Part shown: positions 35,517 to 44,209 of the stretch, one piece after another
Layout: the number at the start of each line of letters is the position of its first letter
How positions within the stretch are numbered: the stretch's first letter is position 1
Assembly: GCA_964578115.1 (NCBI GenBank)
Contig: CAZOBK010000007.1
Location: forward strand, 1 to 64,000
From: Roseibacterium sp964578115
GTDB lineage: Bacteria > Pseudomonadota > Alphaproteobacteria > Rhodobacterales > Rhodobacteraceae
Direction: 5' to 3'
DNA length: 64,000 nt
Position numbers and translations under genes: made by a program
The notes under the pieces: generated by a model
What the model was told of the DNA's origin: nothing
Seen by the model: the letters and a program-made list of their open reading frames with translations, nothing else
Database searches by the model: none

Positions 35517-36556
35517 GCGTCCACCCCCGAGCCTGTGATCTCGTCCACGGTCTTCCCCTCCGCTTCCAGTTTCCGGTCGAGCCCTTCTGCGATCCGCTTG
35601 CCCAGCGTGATGCCGCCATAGACCAACGCCGTGTAAAGCTGCACCGCGCTGGCACCCGCGCGCAGCTTTTCCCAGGCCTGCTCCGCGGTCGCGACACCGC
35701 CCACGCCCAGCAGAGGGATCTCGCCCTTGGTCAGCCGATAGAGCCGCGCCAAGACCCGCGTGCTGCGCTCGAAAAGCGGCTGGCCCGAAAGCCCGCCGGT
35801 CTCGCCCCGGTGGCGCGAGGACAGCCGTTCGCGCGAAAGCGTGGTGTTCGTGGCGATGATGCAGGCGATGCCGGTGGCCCGCGCGACCTCTGCGATCTCG
35901 GCCAGCCCGTCATCGTCGAGATCCGGCGCGATCTTGAGGAAAATCGGCACGGGGCGGGCGAGCGCGGCATTGGCCTCCATCACGCCCCTCAGGAGCCCGT
36001 CGAGTGCGGCGCGCCCCTGCAGGTCGCGCAGCCGCTCGGTGTTGGGCGAGGAGACGTTGACCGTGGCGAAATCCACATGCGGCCCGCAGCAGGCCAGCAC
36101 CTGCGCGAAATCGCGGGCGCGGTCGGGGCTGTCCTTGTTGGCGCCGAGGTTCAGGCCCACGGGCACCAGTTTCGGGGCCGCGGCCAGCCGCTTGGCGATG
36201 ACCTCCATGCCCTCGTTGTTGAAGCCGAACCGGTTGATCGCCGCCGCGTCCTCGGTCAGCCGGAAAAGCCGTGGCTTGGCATTCCCCGCCTGCGGCCGCG
36301 GGGTGGCGCCGCCCACCTCGAGAAAGCCGAAGCCCGTGCGCGACAGCGGCGCGATGGCCTCGGCGTTCTTGTCGAAGCCGGCGGCAAGACCCACCGGGTT
36401 GGGCAGCGGTATACCGGCGAGCGTCGTGGCCAGACGTGGCGAGCTCACCGGACCCGAGAGCGGCAGGAACCCCGTCTTGAGCGCCGCGATCGCCAGCGTG
36501 TGGGCCCGCTCGGGGTCCATCCTGCGCATCACCGACAGTCCGAAACGCTCCCACAT
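35507..36556 (-). CDS. pyrD: Dihydroorotate dehydrogenase (quinone), class 2
   Basis: A 349-residue membrane-associated flavoenzyme oxidising dihydroorotate to orotate for pyrimidine synthesis and passing electrons to quinone. The amphipathic N-terminal helix, NPVGLAAGFDKNAEA, FGFLEVGGATPRPQ, NVSSPNTERLRDLQ with the class 2 catalytic serine, and GGVATAEQAWEKLRAGA are present. Its start is four bases after the DUF952 stop. Confidence 0.96.
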   Translation of the reverse strand: MWERFGLSVMRRMDPERAHTLAIAALKTGFLPLSGPVSSPRLATTLAGIPLPNPVGLAAGFDKNAEAIAPLSRTGFGFLEVGGATPRPQAGNAKPRLFRLTEDAAAINRFGFNNEGMEVIAKRLAAAPKLVPVGLNLGANKDSPDRARDFAQVLACCGPHVDFATVNVSSPNTERLRDLQGRAALDGLLRGVMEANAALARPVPIFLKIAPDLDDDGLAEIAEVARATGIACIIATNTTLSRERLSSRHRGETGGLSGQPLFERSTRVLARLYRLTKGEIPLLGVGGVATAEQAWEKLRAGASAVQLYTALVYGGITLGKRIAEGLDRKLEAEGKTVDEITGSGVDAWL

Positions 36557-36559
36557 GGC

Positions 36560-36895
36560 CTAGAGCCCATCCGGAAAAACATGCGCGCCGTCTTTCAGCG
36601 GCAGATCGGCATGCCATAGAACATCCGCGTGCCGCAGCGGCCCGTAGAGATGCGGGAAGAGCGCGCCGCCCCGCGATGGTTCCCATTTGAGCGCCGGACC
36701 GAGATCATCGGCCTCGAAGGCCGCGACGACCAGCCCCTCGGCGCCCGCGAAATGGCGTGCCGCGGTTTCCGCCACCTGCTCGGCAGTGGAGAAGTGGATG
36801 AAGCCGTCCGCCTTGTCCACCGGCGCGCCCGAACTTGCCCCTTTTTCGAGCAATTCGGCCCATTCCGCGGCCCGAAGGATCTTGTAGATACGCAT
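36560..36895 (-). CDS. DUF952 family protein
   Basis: A 111-residue soluble protein with the DUF952 pattern: IYKILRAAEWAELL at the start, DGFIHFSTAEQVAETAARHF in the middle and FPHLYGPLRHADVLW near the end. Some members resemble ADP-ribosyl-related or glutathione S-transferase-associated folds, but no biochemical function is established for this type. ATG 36895; upstream of pyrD in the same direction. Confidence 0.88.
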   Translation of the reverse strand: MRIYKILRAAEWAELLEKGASSGAPVDKADGFIHFSTAEQVAETAARHFAGAEGLVVAAFEADDLGPALKWEPSRGGALFPHLYGPLRHADVLWHADLPLKDGAHVFPDGL

Positions 36896-37036
36896 GCCCG
36901 TCGGAGTGCCCTTTGCCCGACATTTCGTCAAGTCGGCTCTGCCGGCCCGAACTGTCGCATAAGCGTCACGAACCGGCTTTACTTGACCCCCGCGCCCCGT
37001 CAATCTGACGGTTATCCAATGAACAGGGAGAGCAAG

Positions 37037-38638
37037 ATGTTTTCACGTATCCTGGGATCGACGGCGATCCTGGCGGGTCTCTCGGTGGCTGCGCCTGTCA
37101 CTGCCGAAACGACCCTGCACATCCTGCATATCAACGATCTTCACAGCCGCATCGCGCCGATCAACCGCTTCAACTCGACCTGCTCGGCCGAGGATGACGC
37201 GGCCGGCGAATGCTTCGGTGGCGTCGCGCGGATCGCCACCGCCGTCGACATGAAGCGCGCGGAACTGGAGGGCGAGAACGTCCTCGTGCTCGACGCGGGC
37301 GACCAGTACCAGGGCAGCCTTTTCTTCACGACCTATCGCGGCGCGGCGGCCGGTGAGTTCATGGAGGCCATCGGCTTCGACGCAATGGCGCTGGGCAACC
37401 ACGAATTCAACAATGGTCCCGAAGGGATCATCCCGCTGCTGGACGAGGTCAGCTTCCCGGTCATCTCCGGCAATCTCGACGTCAGCCAGGAACCCGCGCT
37501 CGAAGGCCGCGTGGGCGACACCGCGATCATCGACGTCAACGGCATGCAGGTGGGCATCGTGTCGGCATTGACCCGCGACACGATGGAGATTTCTTCGCCC
37601 GGCCCCGACGTGATATTCCAAGAGGAAATCAGCGCGTTGCAGGGCGACGTTGATGCGTTGACCGAGCAGGGCGTGGACATGATCATCGCGCTCACCCACG
37701 TGGGATTGCCCACTGATACCCGCATTGCCGAGGGAACCACTGGCATCGATGTGATCGTGGGCGGGCATTCGCACACCTACATGTCGGCCGACGATCCCGA
37801 TCGCGACGGGCCCTATCCTCTGTGGATCAGCAATCCCGACGGTGTGATGGTTCCCATCGTTCAGGCCTATTCCTACGGCAAGTACCTGGGCCACCTCGCG
37901 GTGACCTTCGACGACGCGGGCGAAGTGATCTATGCCGATGGCAACACCATGCTGCTTGACGCCTCCGTCACCCCGGACGAGGGCATCGCCGCCCGCGTGG
38001 CGGAGCTTGGCGGCCCGATCGAGGAGGCCATGGCCGAGATCGTGGGCGACACGACCGGCTTCATCGAGGGCGACCGGTCGGTCTGCCGCGCGATGGAATG
38101 CTCGATGGGCAACCTCGTGGCCGACGCCATGCTCGACCGGGTGGCCGATCAGGGCATCCAGATCGCCATCGCCAACGGCGGCGGCCTGCGTGCCTCCATC
38201 GACGCGGGTGAGGTCACCATGGGCGAGGTCTTCACGGTTCTGCCGTTCCAGAACACGCTGGCCACCTTCCAGCTGGAAGGCGCGGGCGTCATGGCGGCGC
38301 TTGAAAACGGCGTGAGCCAGGTCGAGGAAGGCGCCGGCCGCTTCCCGCAGGTTGCGGGGCTGCGCTTCACCTGGGACCCGTCCGCTGAACCGGGCAGCCG
38401 CGTCACCTCGGTCGAGGTCGACATGGACGGCACTTGGGAGCCCTTGGACATGGAGGCGACCTATGGCGTGGTTTCCAACAACTTCATGCGCGGCGGCGGC
38501 GACGGCTATGCCGTTTTCACCACGGCCATGAACGCCTATGACTTCGGCCCGGGCCTGGAGGAAGTGGTCGCCACCTATCTGGGCGAGAACAATCCCTACA
38601 CACCCTATACCGACGGCCGGATTTCCGAAGCGCAATAA
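37037..38638 (+). CDS. Secreted 5'-nucleotidase / UDP-sugar hydrolase family protein
   Basis: A 533-residue periplasmic phosphoesterase releasing nucleosides from nucleotides. It has a signal peptide (residues 1-24, ending PVTAE). The calcineurin-like domain has metal motifs HINDLHSR, DAGDQYQGS, LGNHEFNNG, THVG and GGHSHT. The C-terminal 5'-nucleotidase domain has NGGGLRASIDAGEVT and LPFQNTLATF. ATG 37037 is chosen after a GGGAG site. Nucleosides freed outside the membrane would feed the cdd-deo-add-upp operon, so the two loci fit one scavenging route. Confidence 0.94.
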   Translation: MFSRILGSTAILAGLSVAAPVTAETTLHILHINDLHSRIAPINRFNSTCSAEDDAAGECFGGVARIATAVDMKRAELEGENVLVLDAGDQYQGSLFFTTYRGAAAGEFMEAIGFDAMALGNHEFNNGPEGIIPLLDEVSFPVISGNLDVSQEPALEGRVGDTAIIDVNGMQVGIVSALTRDTMEISSPGPDVIFQEEISALQGDVDALTEQGVDMIIALTHVGLPTDTRIAEGTTGIDVIVGGHSHTYMSADDPDRDGPYPLWISNPDGVMVPIVQAYSYGKYLGHLAVTFDDAGEVIYADGNTMLLDASVTPDEGIAARVAELGGPIEEAMAEIVGDTTGFIEGDRSVCRAMECSMGNLVADAMLDRVADQGIQIAIANGGGLRASIDAGEVTMGEVFTVLPFQNTLATFQLEGAGVMAALENGVSQVEEGAGRFPQVAGLRFTWDPSAEPGSRVTSVEVDMDGTWEPLDMEATYGVVSNNFMRGGGDGYAVFTTAMNAYDFGPGLEEVVATYLGENNPYTPYTDGRISEAQ

Positions 38639-38663
38639 GCCATCCCAAAAAGCCAATCGGATC

Positions 38664-38694
38664 AGGCCGGTACGCGATGCGTGTCGGCCTTTTT
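38664..38694 (+). terminator. Rho-independent terminator after the 5'-nucleotidase gene
   Basis: An AGGCCG/CGGCCT stem with an inner ACGC/GCGT stem is followed by a run of five to six T, 26 bases after the stop codon. Confidence 0.85.
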
Positions 38695-38845
38695 CGTACC
38701 CGTTGCAGCGCCCGCTCGTCGCCTCGCATGCTGCATTGCAGAAAATGCAAACCGGCTTTCGCAAAGCGTCAGTTGTGCCGGAGGTTAGCGCTACCATATC
38801 CCGGTCATCGACAGAGGAACTCGCAAGCCAAGAGGAGCTGCACCA

Positions 38846-39010
38846 ATGACCGCTATCATGACCCGCCTGCGCACCGCCGCCGAGAAACGTGCGGCTTACA
38901 ACCGGACCGTCGCCGAAATCTCGGGCATGCCGCTCGATGTGGCGCTCGACCTCGGCATCTTCCGCGAGGACGCGCGCCTGATCGCCCGCAACGCCGTCTA
39001 CGGCCGCTAA
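38846..39010 (+). CDS. DUF1127-type (YjiS-like) small protein
   Basis: A 54-residue basic, helical protein. The core RAAYNRTVAEISGMPLDVAL followed by DLGIFREDAR and ARNAVYG matches the DUF1127 layout common in Rhodobacteraceae. ATG 38846 follows AGAGGAG. Related short arginine-rich proteins in alphaproteobacteria have been tied to phosphate and RNA metabolism, but no function can be read here. Confidence 0.8.
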   Translation: MTAIMTRLRTAAEKRAAYNRTVAEISGMPLDVALDLGIFREDARLIARNAVYGR

Positions 39011-39105
39011 GGCGCGGGCGACGCGGAAATGGCGGCAGTCCCTAATGGACTTGCCGGCACGTCCGGCGCTTGTCCCAAGGCAACGCGCCACTTAGTCTTG
39101 TGCCC

Positions 39106-39771
39106 ATGTGCGGGCGCATGACCATGACCCACCCGAACGACGCGATGGCGCGGCTCTTCGAGGCCGTGCCGTCGAACGATCTGCCCGAGGTGCCGCGCTA
39201 CAACATCTGCCCCACGCAAGACGTCGGCGTCGTGACCTCGGGCGCCGAGGGACGGCGCTACCGGCCGATGCGCTGGGGCTTCCTGCCGCACTGGTACAAG
39301 ACCCCCACCGACGGCCCTCTCCTGATCAACGCGCGCGCCGAGACGATCGCGGAAAAGCCCGCCTTCCGCGCCGCCTGCCGCGAGCGCCGGTGTCTCGTGC
39401 CTGCCACCGGTTTCTACGAATGGACCAAGGACGAGGCGGGCAACCGCCTGCCGTGGTACTTCACGCCCGCCGACGGCGCGCCGCTGGTCCTCGCCGGTAT
39501 CTGGCAGGTGTGGGACAAGGGTGAGACCCCGCTTGCAACACTGGCCATAGTGACCTGCGCGGCCTCGTCCTGGATGGCCGAGACCCATCACCGCGAACCC
39601 GTCAGCCTCGCGCCCGGGGACCGGGCGAAATGGCTGGGGGAGGAGGGCAAGGGCGCCGCCCTTCTTATGCGCGCGGCGCCCGAAGGCCGTTACGTCCGCT
39701 GGCGCGTGGACCCGCGCGTGAATTCCAACCGCGCCACGGGGCCGGAGCTTATCGAACCGATCGCGGCCTGA
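39106..39771 (+). CDS. SRAP (SOS response-associated peptidase) protein, YedK/HMCES type
   Basis: A 221-residue protein. After methionine removal the catalytic Cys2 (MCGRM) becomes N-terminal and forms a thiazolidine crosslink with abasic sites in single-stranded DNA, shielding them during replication. INARAET, FYEW and the histidine of MAETHHREP correspond to the conserved asparagine, glutamate and histidine. ATG 39106 is the only start giving Cys2, so it overrides an earlier in-frame start at 39070. Confidence 0.94.
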   Translation: MCGRMTMTHPNDAMARLFEAVPSNDLPEVPRYNICPTQDVGVVTSGAEGRRYRPMRWGFLPHWYKTPTDGPLLINARAETIAEKPAFRAACRERRCLVPATGFYEWTKDEAGNRLPWYFTPADGAPLVLAGIWQVWDKGETPLATLAIVTCAASSWMAETHHREPVSLAPGDRAKWLGEEGKGAALLMRAAPEGRYVRWRVDPRVNSNRATGPELIEPIAA

Positions 39772-39837
39772 CGCGCCCTGCGACATCGCTGCCTCTCGGG
39801 CTGGCCGGGCCGGGCCGCAGGCCTATCTGACGTCTCG

Positions 39838-40671
39838 ATGACCGAGCAGCAGTCCCATTTCCGGCGCCTCTTGAACCTCGTTCTGGGCACGTTGCGCCCG
39901 CCGCGCGGCGGGCGAAGGATCGCTCTTGCGATCCTTGCCGGTGCGCTCTGTCATGCCGTCTTCGTGCTGGCCGTGCTGGCGATGATCCTCGCCATGGGGT
40001 TCGGCATGTCCGAAAGCCTCGGGCGCGTGCCCTGGCCCTGGGCGGCGCTGGCCAACACGCTTCTGATCGTGCAATTCCCGCTGGTCCATTCGCTCCTCCT
40101 GACGCGGTGGGGCGGGCGGTTGCTTTCGTCGCTCGGCCGCCATGGCGCAACCCTGTCGACCACCACCTACGCCACGGTCGCGAGTGCGCAGCTTCTTGCG
40201 CTCTTCGCGCTCTGGACCCCGTCTGGCATCGTCTGGTGGCGGGCGGATGGCGCGATGCTCTGGGCCGTGCTGACGACCTACGCGGCAAGCTGGCTGTTTC
40301 TGGTCAAGGCCAGCTGGGACGCGGGCGCGGAGGTGCAGTCGGGCGCGCTTGGCTGGATGAGCCTGATGGCGGCGCGCAAGCCGCGCTTTCCGGACATGCC
40401 GGATGCGGGCACGTTCCGGGTGATCCGCCAGCCAATCTACCTCGCCTTTGCGCTGACCACGTGGCTGGTGCCGGTCTGGACACCCGACCAGCTGGTGCTG
40501 GCCACGTTGCTGACAGCCTATTGCCTGCTTGCCCCACGCCTGAAGGAACGACGGTTTCGCGCCCGCTACGGCGCGCGGTTCGAGGCCTATGTCGCGCGAA
40601 CGCCTTACATGATCCCGCGACTGTCCCGCGCGGCCGAGCAGCCGCCGATATCGGGACGAACGGACGCGTGA
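39838..40671 (+). CDS. Membrane protein of the isoprenylcysteine methyltransferase / NnrU-like superfamily
   Basis: A 277-residue protein with six or so hydrophobic segments. The C-terminal portion RVIRQPIYLAFALTTWLVP, then ATLLTAYCLLAPRLKERRF and RYGARFEAYVAR, matches the cofactor-binding end of ICMT-like methyltransferases and related NnrU proteins. Substrate unknown. ATG 39838 is close to the SRAP stop (66 bases). Confidence 0.75.
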   Translation: MTEQQSHFRRLLNLVLGTLRPPRGGRRIALAILAGALCHAVFVLAVLAMILAMGFGMSESLGRVPWPWAALANTLLIVQFPLVHSLLLTRWGGRLLSSLGRHGATLSTTTYATVASAQLLALFALWTPSGIVWWRADGAMLWAVLTTYAASWLFLVKASWDAGAEVQSGALGWMSLMAARKPRFPDMPDAGTFRVIRQPIYLAFALTTWLVPVWTPDQLVLATLLTAYCLLAPRLKERRFRARYGARFEAYVARTPYMIPRLSRAAEQPPISGRTDA

Positions 40672-40678
40672 AAGAAAA

Positions 40679-40712
40679 GTGGGGCCGCATCAAGGGGAGG
40701 GATGCGACCCCA
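40679..40712. terminator. Hairpin in a convergent intergenic region
   Basis: A stem TGGGGCCGCATC/GATGCGACCCCA with one C-A mismatch lies between two converging genes. It lacks a T tract; it is a plausible shared terminator for the membrane protein gene and the fusion gene. Confidence 0.5.
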
Positions 40713-40883
40713 GTCGGGTCAGGGAGGGTTGGCACGGCAGGCGAGGGAGAGATCACCCGCCGTTTCCATAAGCTTCACAATGCCTATTGATCGCGGCATA
40801 AATGGGGCGGACTGGAAACGATTTCCGGGTAATTCCGGACACAATGCGCCATGATCGGCGCAGTTGGCGCCCAAAGCGAAACC

Positions 40884-41960
40884 TCAGGACGGTCCCGGCC
40901 CGATGAGCCCGGCCACCAGCAGGTCCGCCGCCGAGGGCCCCAGCGCAAGCGGAATGTCATGGATTACCGTCAGCCGGGTCAGCGCCTGCAGGTCCACATC
41001 GCCGGAATGCGGCACCGTCGGGTCGGCGAAGAAGACCACGGCATCGAGCTCGCCCGTCGCGATCATCGCCGCAAGCTGCTGGTCCCCGCCACGGCCGCCA
41101 CGCTGCAGCCGCTGAACGGTGAGCCCCGGCGCGGTCCGGGCCAGCACCCGCCCGGTGCCGCCGGTGCACACGATCCGGTGGGCCGAAAGACGGCCGGCAT
41201 GCCGCGTGACCCATGCGCTGAGATGGGCCTTGCGCGTGTCATGGGCCACCAGCGCGATGCGGCGCGGGGCGGTGGACAGTGCCTGCGCCCGTGCCGTGAT
41301 CGAAAGGATGGCGCGGACCTGGCCCGCGAAGCCCTCGGTCTCGGCGGGAAAGGCGCCGGTCAGTGCGGCGGTGCCTACGGTGAAACCCTGTGCGCCCGCG
41401 GCCGCGGCGGCCTCGACTCGGTCCGCGCTGTCGATGCTGCCGGCCACGATCACGGGTTTGGGCACCGCCGCGCTGACGGCAGCCATCAGCCGGGGCACAT
41501 CGCCGGCATACCGGTAGGCCAGCAGGTCGAGCCCATGGACATGTTCCAGCGCCGCCAGCGCCCGCGCCGAGGCGACGATATCGCTTTCGGGGCCTTCCAG
41601 CACACTCGGGTGTCCCGTGATCCGTCCCGGGAACGGGTAGTAGCGGACCGGGTGGTGGCGCGTGACTTCCGTAACCTCCGCTGCGCGTGTGCCGCCCAGA
41701 AGGACATCGACATCGAGATCGACCGCCGCCCGGGCCGAGGCCATCTCGCTTTCCGCGTCCAGGCTCACGACCTCGAGGTAGGAGCGTCCGCCGGCGGCCC
41801 GGATCGCGTCGGCCAGTGCACGCAACTCGGGCAGTGGCAGGCCCACGTCCTTGAAGCCGATATGCCGCACGCCGCCCTCCAGCGCCTCGTCGAGACGCGC
41901 GCGCGCGTCGCGGATCGTGCGGTCATTCTCGGTGAGCATGAGGATGAAATCGAAACCCAT
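40884..41960 (-). CDS. TIM-barrel protein fused to a methylglyoxal synthase domain
   Basis: A 358-residue two-domain protein. Residues 1-215 look like a TIM barrel: IGFKDVG, YLEVVSLD, VDVLLGGTR, GLDLLAYR, PVIVAGSIDS and GFTVGTAALTG fall at strand ends, with a phosphate-type loop near 173-176 and 195. Residues 233-350 are a methylglyoxal synthase: H240-D241-K244 (VAHDTRKAH), D293 (GGDQQ), H318 and D321 match E. coli H19-D20-K23, D71, H98 and D101. The synthase half should release phosphate from dihydroxyacetone phosphate. The barrel is not one I can name. The gene follows a pyridoxal-kinase-like gene by 8 bases. Confidence 0.85.
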   Translation of the reverse strand: MGFDFILMLTENDRTIRDARARLDEALEGGVRHIGFKDVGLPLPELRALADAIRAAGGRSYLEVVSLDAESEMASARAAVDLDVDVLLGGTRAAEVTEVTRHHPVRYYPFPGRITGHPSVLEGPESDIVASARALAALEHVHGLDLLAYRYAGDVPRLMAAVSAAVPKPVIVAGSIDSADRVEAAAAAGAQGFTVGTAALTGAFPAETEGFAGQVRAILSITARAQALSTAPRRIALVAHDTRKAHLSAWVTRHAGRLSAHRIVCTGGTGRVLARTAPGLTVQRLQRGGRGGDQQLAAMIATGELDAVVFFADPTVPHSGDVDLQALTRLTVIHDIPLALGPSAADLLVAGLIGPGPS

Positions 41961-41968
41961 GGCCCACC

Positions 41969-42820
41969 TCAGCCCGTTTCGGCCGCGCCGGTCAATGGCC
42001 CGCAGGCGTCAGCGTCGATCGGGGCGGCTTGCGTCCAGGTCGCGGCGCTTTCGGCGATGCGCAGATGCGGGGCACCGAGGCTTTGCCCGATCAGCGCCTG
42101 CAGCCGGCCGAGCGCGGCGCCGACGGGGGCGCCGCCCGCGATCAGCGCCGAAAACGCGTCGCCTACGCCATGGGGCACGGTCGTGCCGCCCGCGATCAGC
42201 TCCGTCCGATGGAGCGCCGTTCCCTCCGGCGCATCGGCGAGGATCCCGGTCTGGCTGCCGCCAATGGGCGGGGATGTCACGAGGATCTTGGCGCGCGGCG
42301 CGCGAGTGCGCAGAACCTCCGCGGCTTCCCGCGCGGCCTCCAGCGTCTCGACCGGTCGGGCGGCAAGCCACGCCAGCTCGAAGGCGTTGGGCGTCAGCAC
42401 GTCTGCCAGGGGAAGCAGCCGGTCTCGCGTGGCGCGCGCGGCCTCCTCCGCGATATAGAGCCCCTTGGGTGCGTCGCCGAGCACGGGATCGACGATGACG
42501 CGCGGCGCAGGGGAGGCGGCGCGCAAACGCTCGATCAGGCCAGCTGCGAAGTCGACATGGGCGGCGCTGGGCAGGTAGCCCGTGAGCACCGCATCGACCC
42601 GATCGAGCCAGCCGTTCCGCGCCATCGCATCCGCCATGTCGCGGAGTGCGCCGACATCCACCGTCCGGCCGGCCACATGCGGCCAGCCCGGGTGATTGGA
42701 CAGCTGCACCGTGGGCAGTTGCGTCACGGAATGGCCGAGCGCCTGAAGCACCGGCGTGGCCGCCGACAGCCCCACATGGCCGTGCGCGACCCAGCTCGAC
42801 ACTGCAACGACATGCGCCAT
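41969..42820 (-). CDS. PfkB/ribokinase-family kinase, pyridoxal kinase type
   Basis: A 283-residue kinase. VSSWVAHGHVGLSAATPVL near the N-terminus parallels the PdxY/PdxK substrate loop. DPVLGDAPKGLYIAEE and LTPNAFELAWL follow, and the anion-hole motif GGTTVPHGVGDAFSALIAGG holds the catalytic aspartate (GVGD). It most likely phosphorylates pyridoxal, but a related hydroxymethyl substrate is possible. ATG 42820 follows AAGG. It precedes the TIM-barrel/methylglyoxal synthase fusion and is presumably co-transcribed. Confidence 0.83.
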   Translation of the reverse strand: MAHVVAVSSWVAHGHVGLSAATPVLQALGHSVTQLPTVQLSNHPGWPHVAGRTVDVGALRDMADAMARNGWLDRVDAVLTGYLPSAAHVDFAAGLIERLRAASPAPRVIVDPVLGDAPKGLYIAEEAARATRDRLLPLADVLTPNAFELAWLAARPVETLEAAREAAEVLRTRAPRAKILVTSPPIGGSQTGILADAPEGTALHRTELIAGGTTVPHGVGDAFSALIAGGAPVGAALGRLQALIGQSLGAPHLRIAESAATWTQAAPIDADACGPLTGAAETG

Positions 42821-42910
42821 GGACGGACCTTCGGTGGCTGACCGCCGCAGCCTATGCGCGCGCCGTCCCGGCTCCAAGGGGTGATCGTGGCACCTGCGCG
42901 CGAAACGGGC

Positions 42911-44209
42911 TCAGCCCTCGCGGAAGGCGCGCCGAAAATAGCCGGCGAGCGGGTCGGTGAAATAGGTCAGTGGCGTCCTCGCCCCGGTTTCGAGATATGT
43001 TTCGACCGGCATGCCGGAGATAAGAACGTCTTCCCCCAGCGCGCGGAGCTCTGCGGCGTCTGGCGCCACGATGGCTTCGTAGTAGGGCAGGCCGGTGGCC
43101 TCGTCGGCGCTGGCGACGGCCGAGACCCGGACGATCCGGCCGGCGATGTCCGGTGTGCTCTGCCGACCGAAGGCCGGGAAGACGAGCGTCGCCAGCTGGC
43201 CGACGAAGACCTGGTCGATGTCGAGCGGATCGATGCGCACCGCCACCTCGAAGGGCTGATCGGCTGGCAGGATGTGGAGGATGGGCGCCGCGGGTCGGAT
43301 GACCGCCCGCCTCGCGAAGACGGTAGATCCGAAGACGGTCCCGGCCACGGGCGCGCGGATGTCCAGCCGTTCGACCAGTTCGAGCAGGCCGTTGCGGCGC
43401 TCTATCAGTTCGATCTCGGCGAATTCGAGGCCGCGCAGCTGCGCGACCGCCTGTTCCTGCCGCGCGGCGGCCAGCCGGACGATCTCGACCTCGATCTGCG
43501 AAACGCTGGCGCGCGCCTCGGCGATGGTCGAGGTGAGCCGCGCGATCTCGCCCATCAGGCGCGCCTCTTCCCGGTAGAGCGCGTTGAGGCGGGATGCCGG
43601 GACCAGCCCGTTCCGGCGCAGCGTGGTCAGGTCGTGTGCCTCGCCGCGCACCAGTACCAGCTGTTGGTGGAGCGCGTCGATCTGCGCGGTCGCGCCCTCT
43701 GCCGCAAGCCCGATCTGGCGCGCCCTTTCGGTCAGGGCCCGGGTCTCCTCGGCGAGCGAAGCCGCGCGCGCCGCGAACAGGGCGCGTTCCTCCGCCAGTT
43801 GGCGGTCGAACTCCGGGCCATCGACCGAGACGAGGTCGGGCGGGTCTGGGTATGTCACGGCCACGGCGCGGTTGCGTTCGGCATCGAGGCGCCCGCGGCG
43901 GGCGAAGATGCGGGCAAGCTGACGCTCCACCATGGCAAGCTCGGTTCGCAGGAAGGTGCCGTCGAGCCGCAGGAGCGCATCACCGGCCGCGACCACGTCG
44001 CCGTCGCGCACGAGGATCTCGCCCACCACGCCGCCATCGGGGTGCTGCACGACCTGTCTTTCGTTCTCGATCCGCACGACGCCGGGCGACACGACGGCGC
44101 CCGCGATTTCTGTGGCCACCGACCACGTCCCGACACCGGCCAGCAGCGCCACGAGCGCAGCAAGGCCGACAAGCGCGGGAACCCGGATGCTGAGCTCGGG
44201 CGCGGTCAT
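42911..44209 (-). CDS. Type I secretion periplasmic adaptor (HlyD family)
   Basis: A 432-residue membrane-fusion protein with one N-terminal transmembrane helix (about 10-35), a lipoyl-type beta region (VVQHPDGGVVGEILVRDGD), a long alpha-hairpin (about 95-275) and a C-terminal beta-barrel (IRAPVAGTVFGSTVF). It joins an inner-membrane ABC exporter to an outer-membrane TolC channel. Its start overlaps the ABC gene by four bases. No TolC-like gene is adjacent. Confidence 0.93.
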   Translation of the reverse strand: MTAPELSIRVPALVGLAALVALLAGVGTWSVATEIAGAVVSPGVVRIENERQVVQHPDGGVVGEILVRDGDVVAAGDALLRLDGTFLRTELAMVERQLARIFARRGRLDAERNRAVAVTYPDPPDLVSVDGPEFDRQLAEERALFAARAASLAEETRALTERARQIGLAAEGATAQIDALHQQLVLVRGEAHDLTTLRRNGLVPASRLNALYREEARLMGEIARLTSTIAEARASVSQIEVEIVRLAAARQEQAVAQLRGLEFAEIELIERRNGLLELVERLDIRAPVAGTVFGSTVFARRAVIRPAAPILHILPADQPFEVAVRIDPLDIDQVFVGQLATLVFPAFGRQSTPDIAGRIVRVSAVASADEATGLPYYEAIVAPDAAELRALGEDVLISGMPVETYLETGARTPLTYFTDPLAGYFRRAFREG

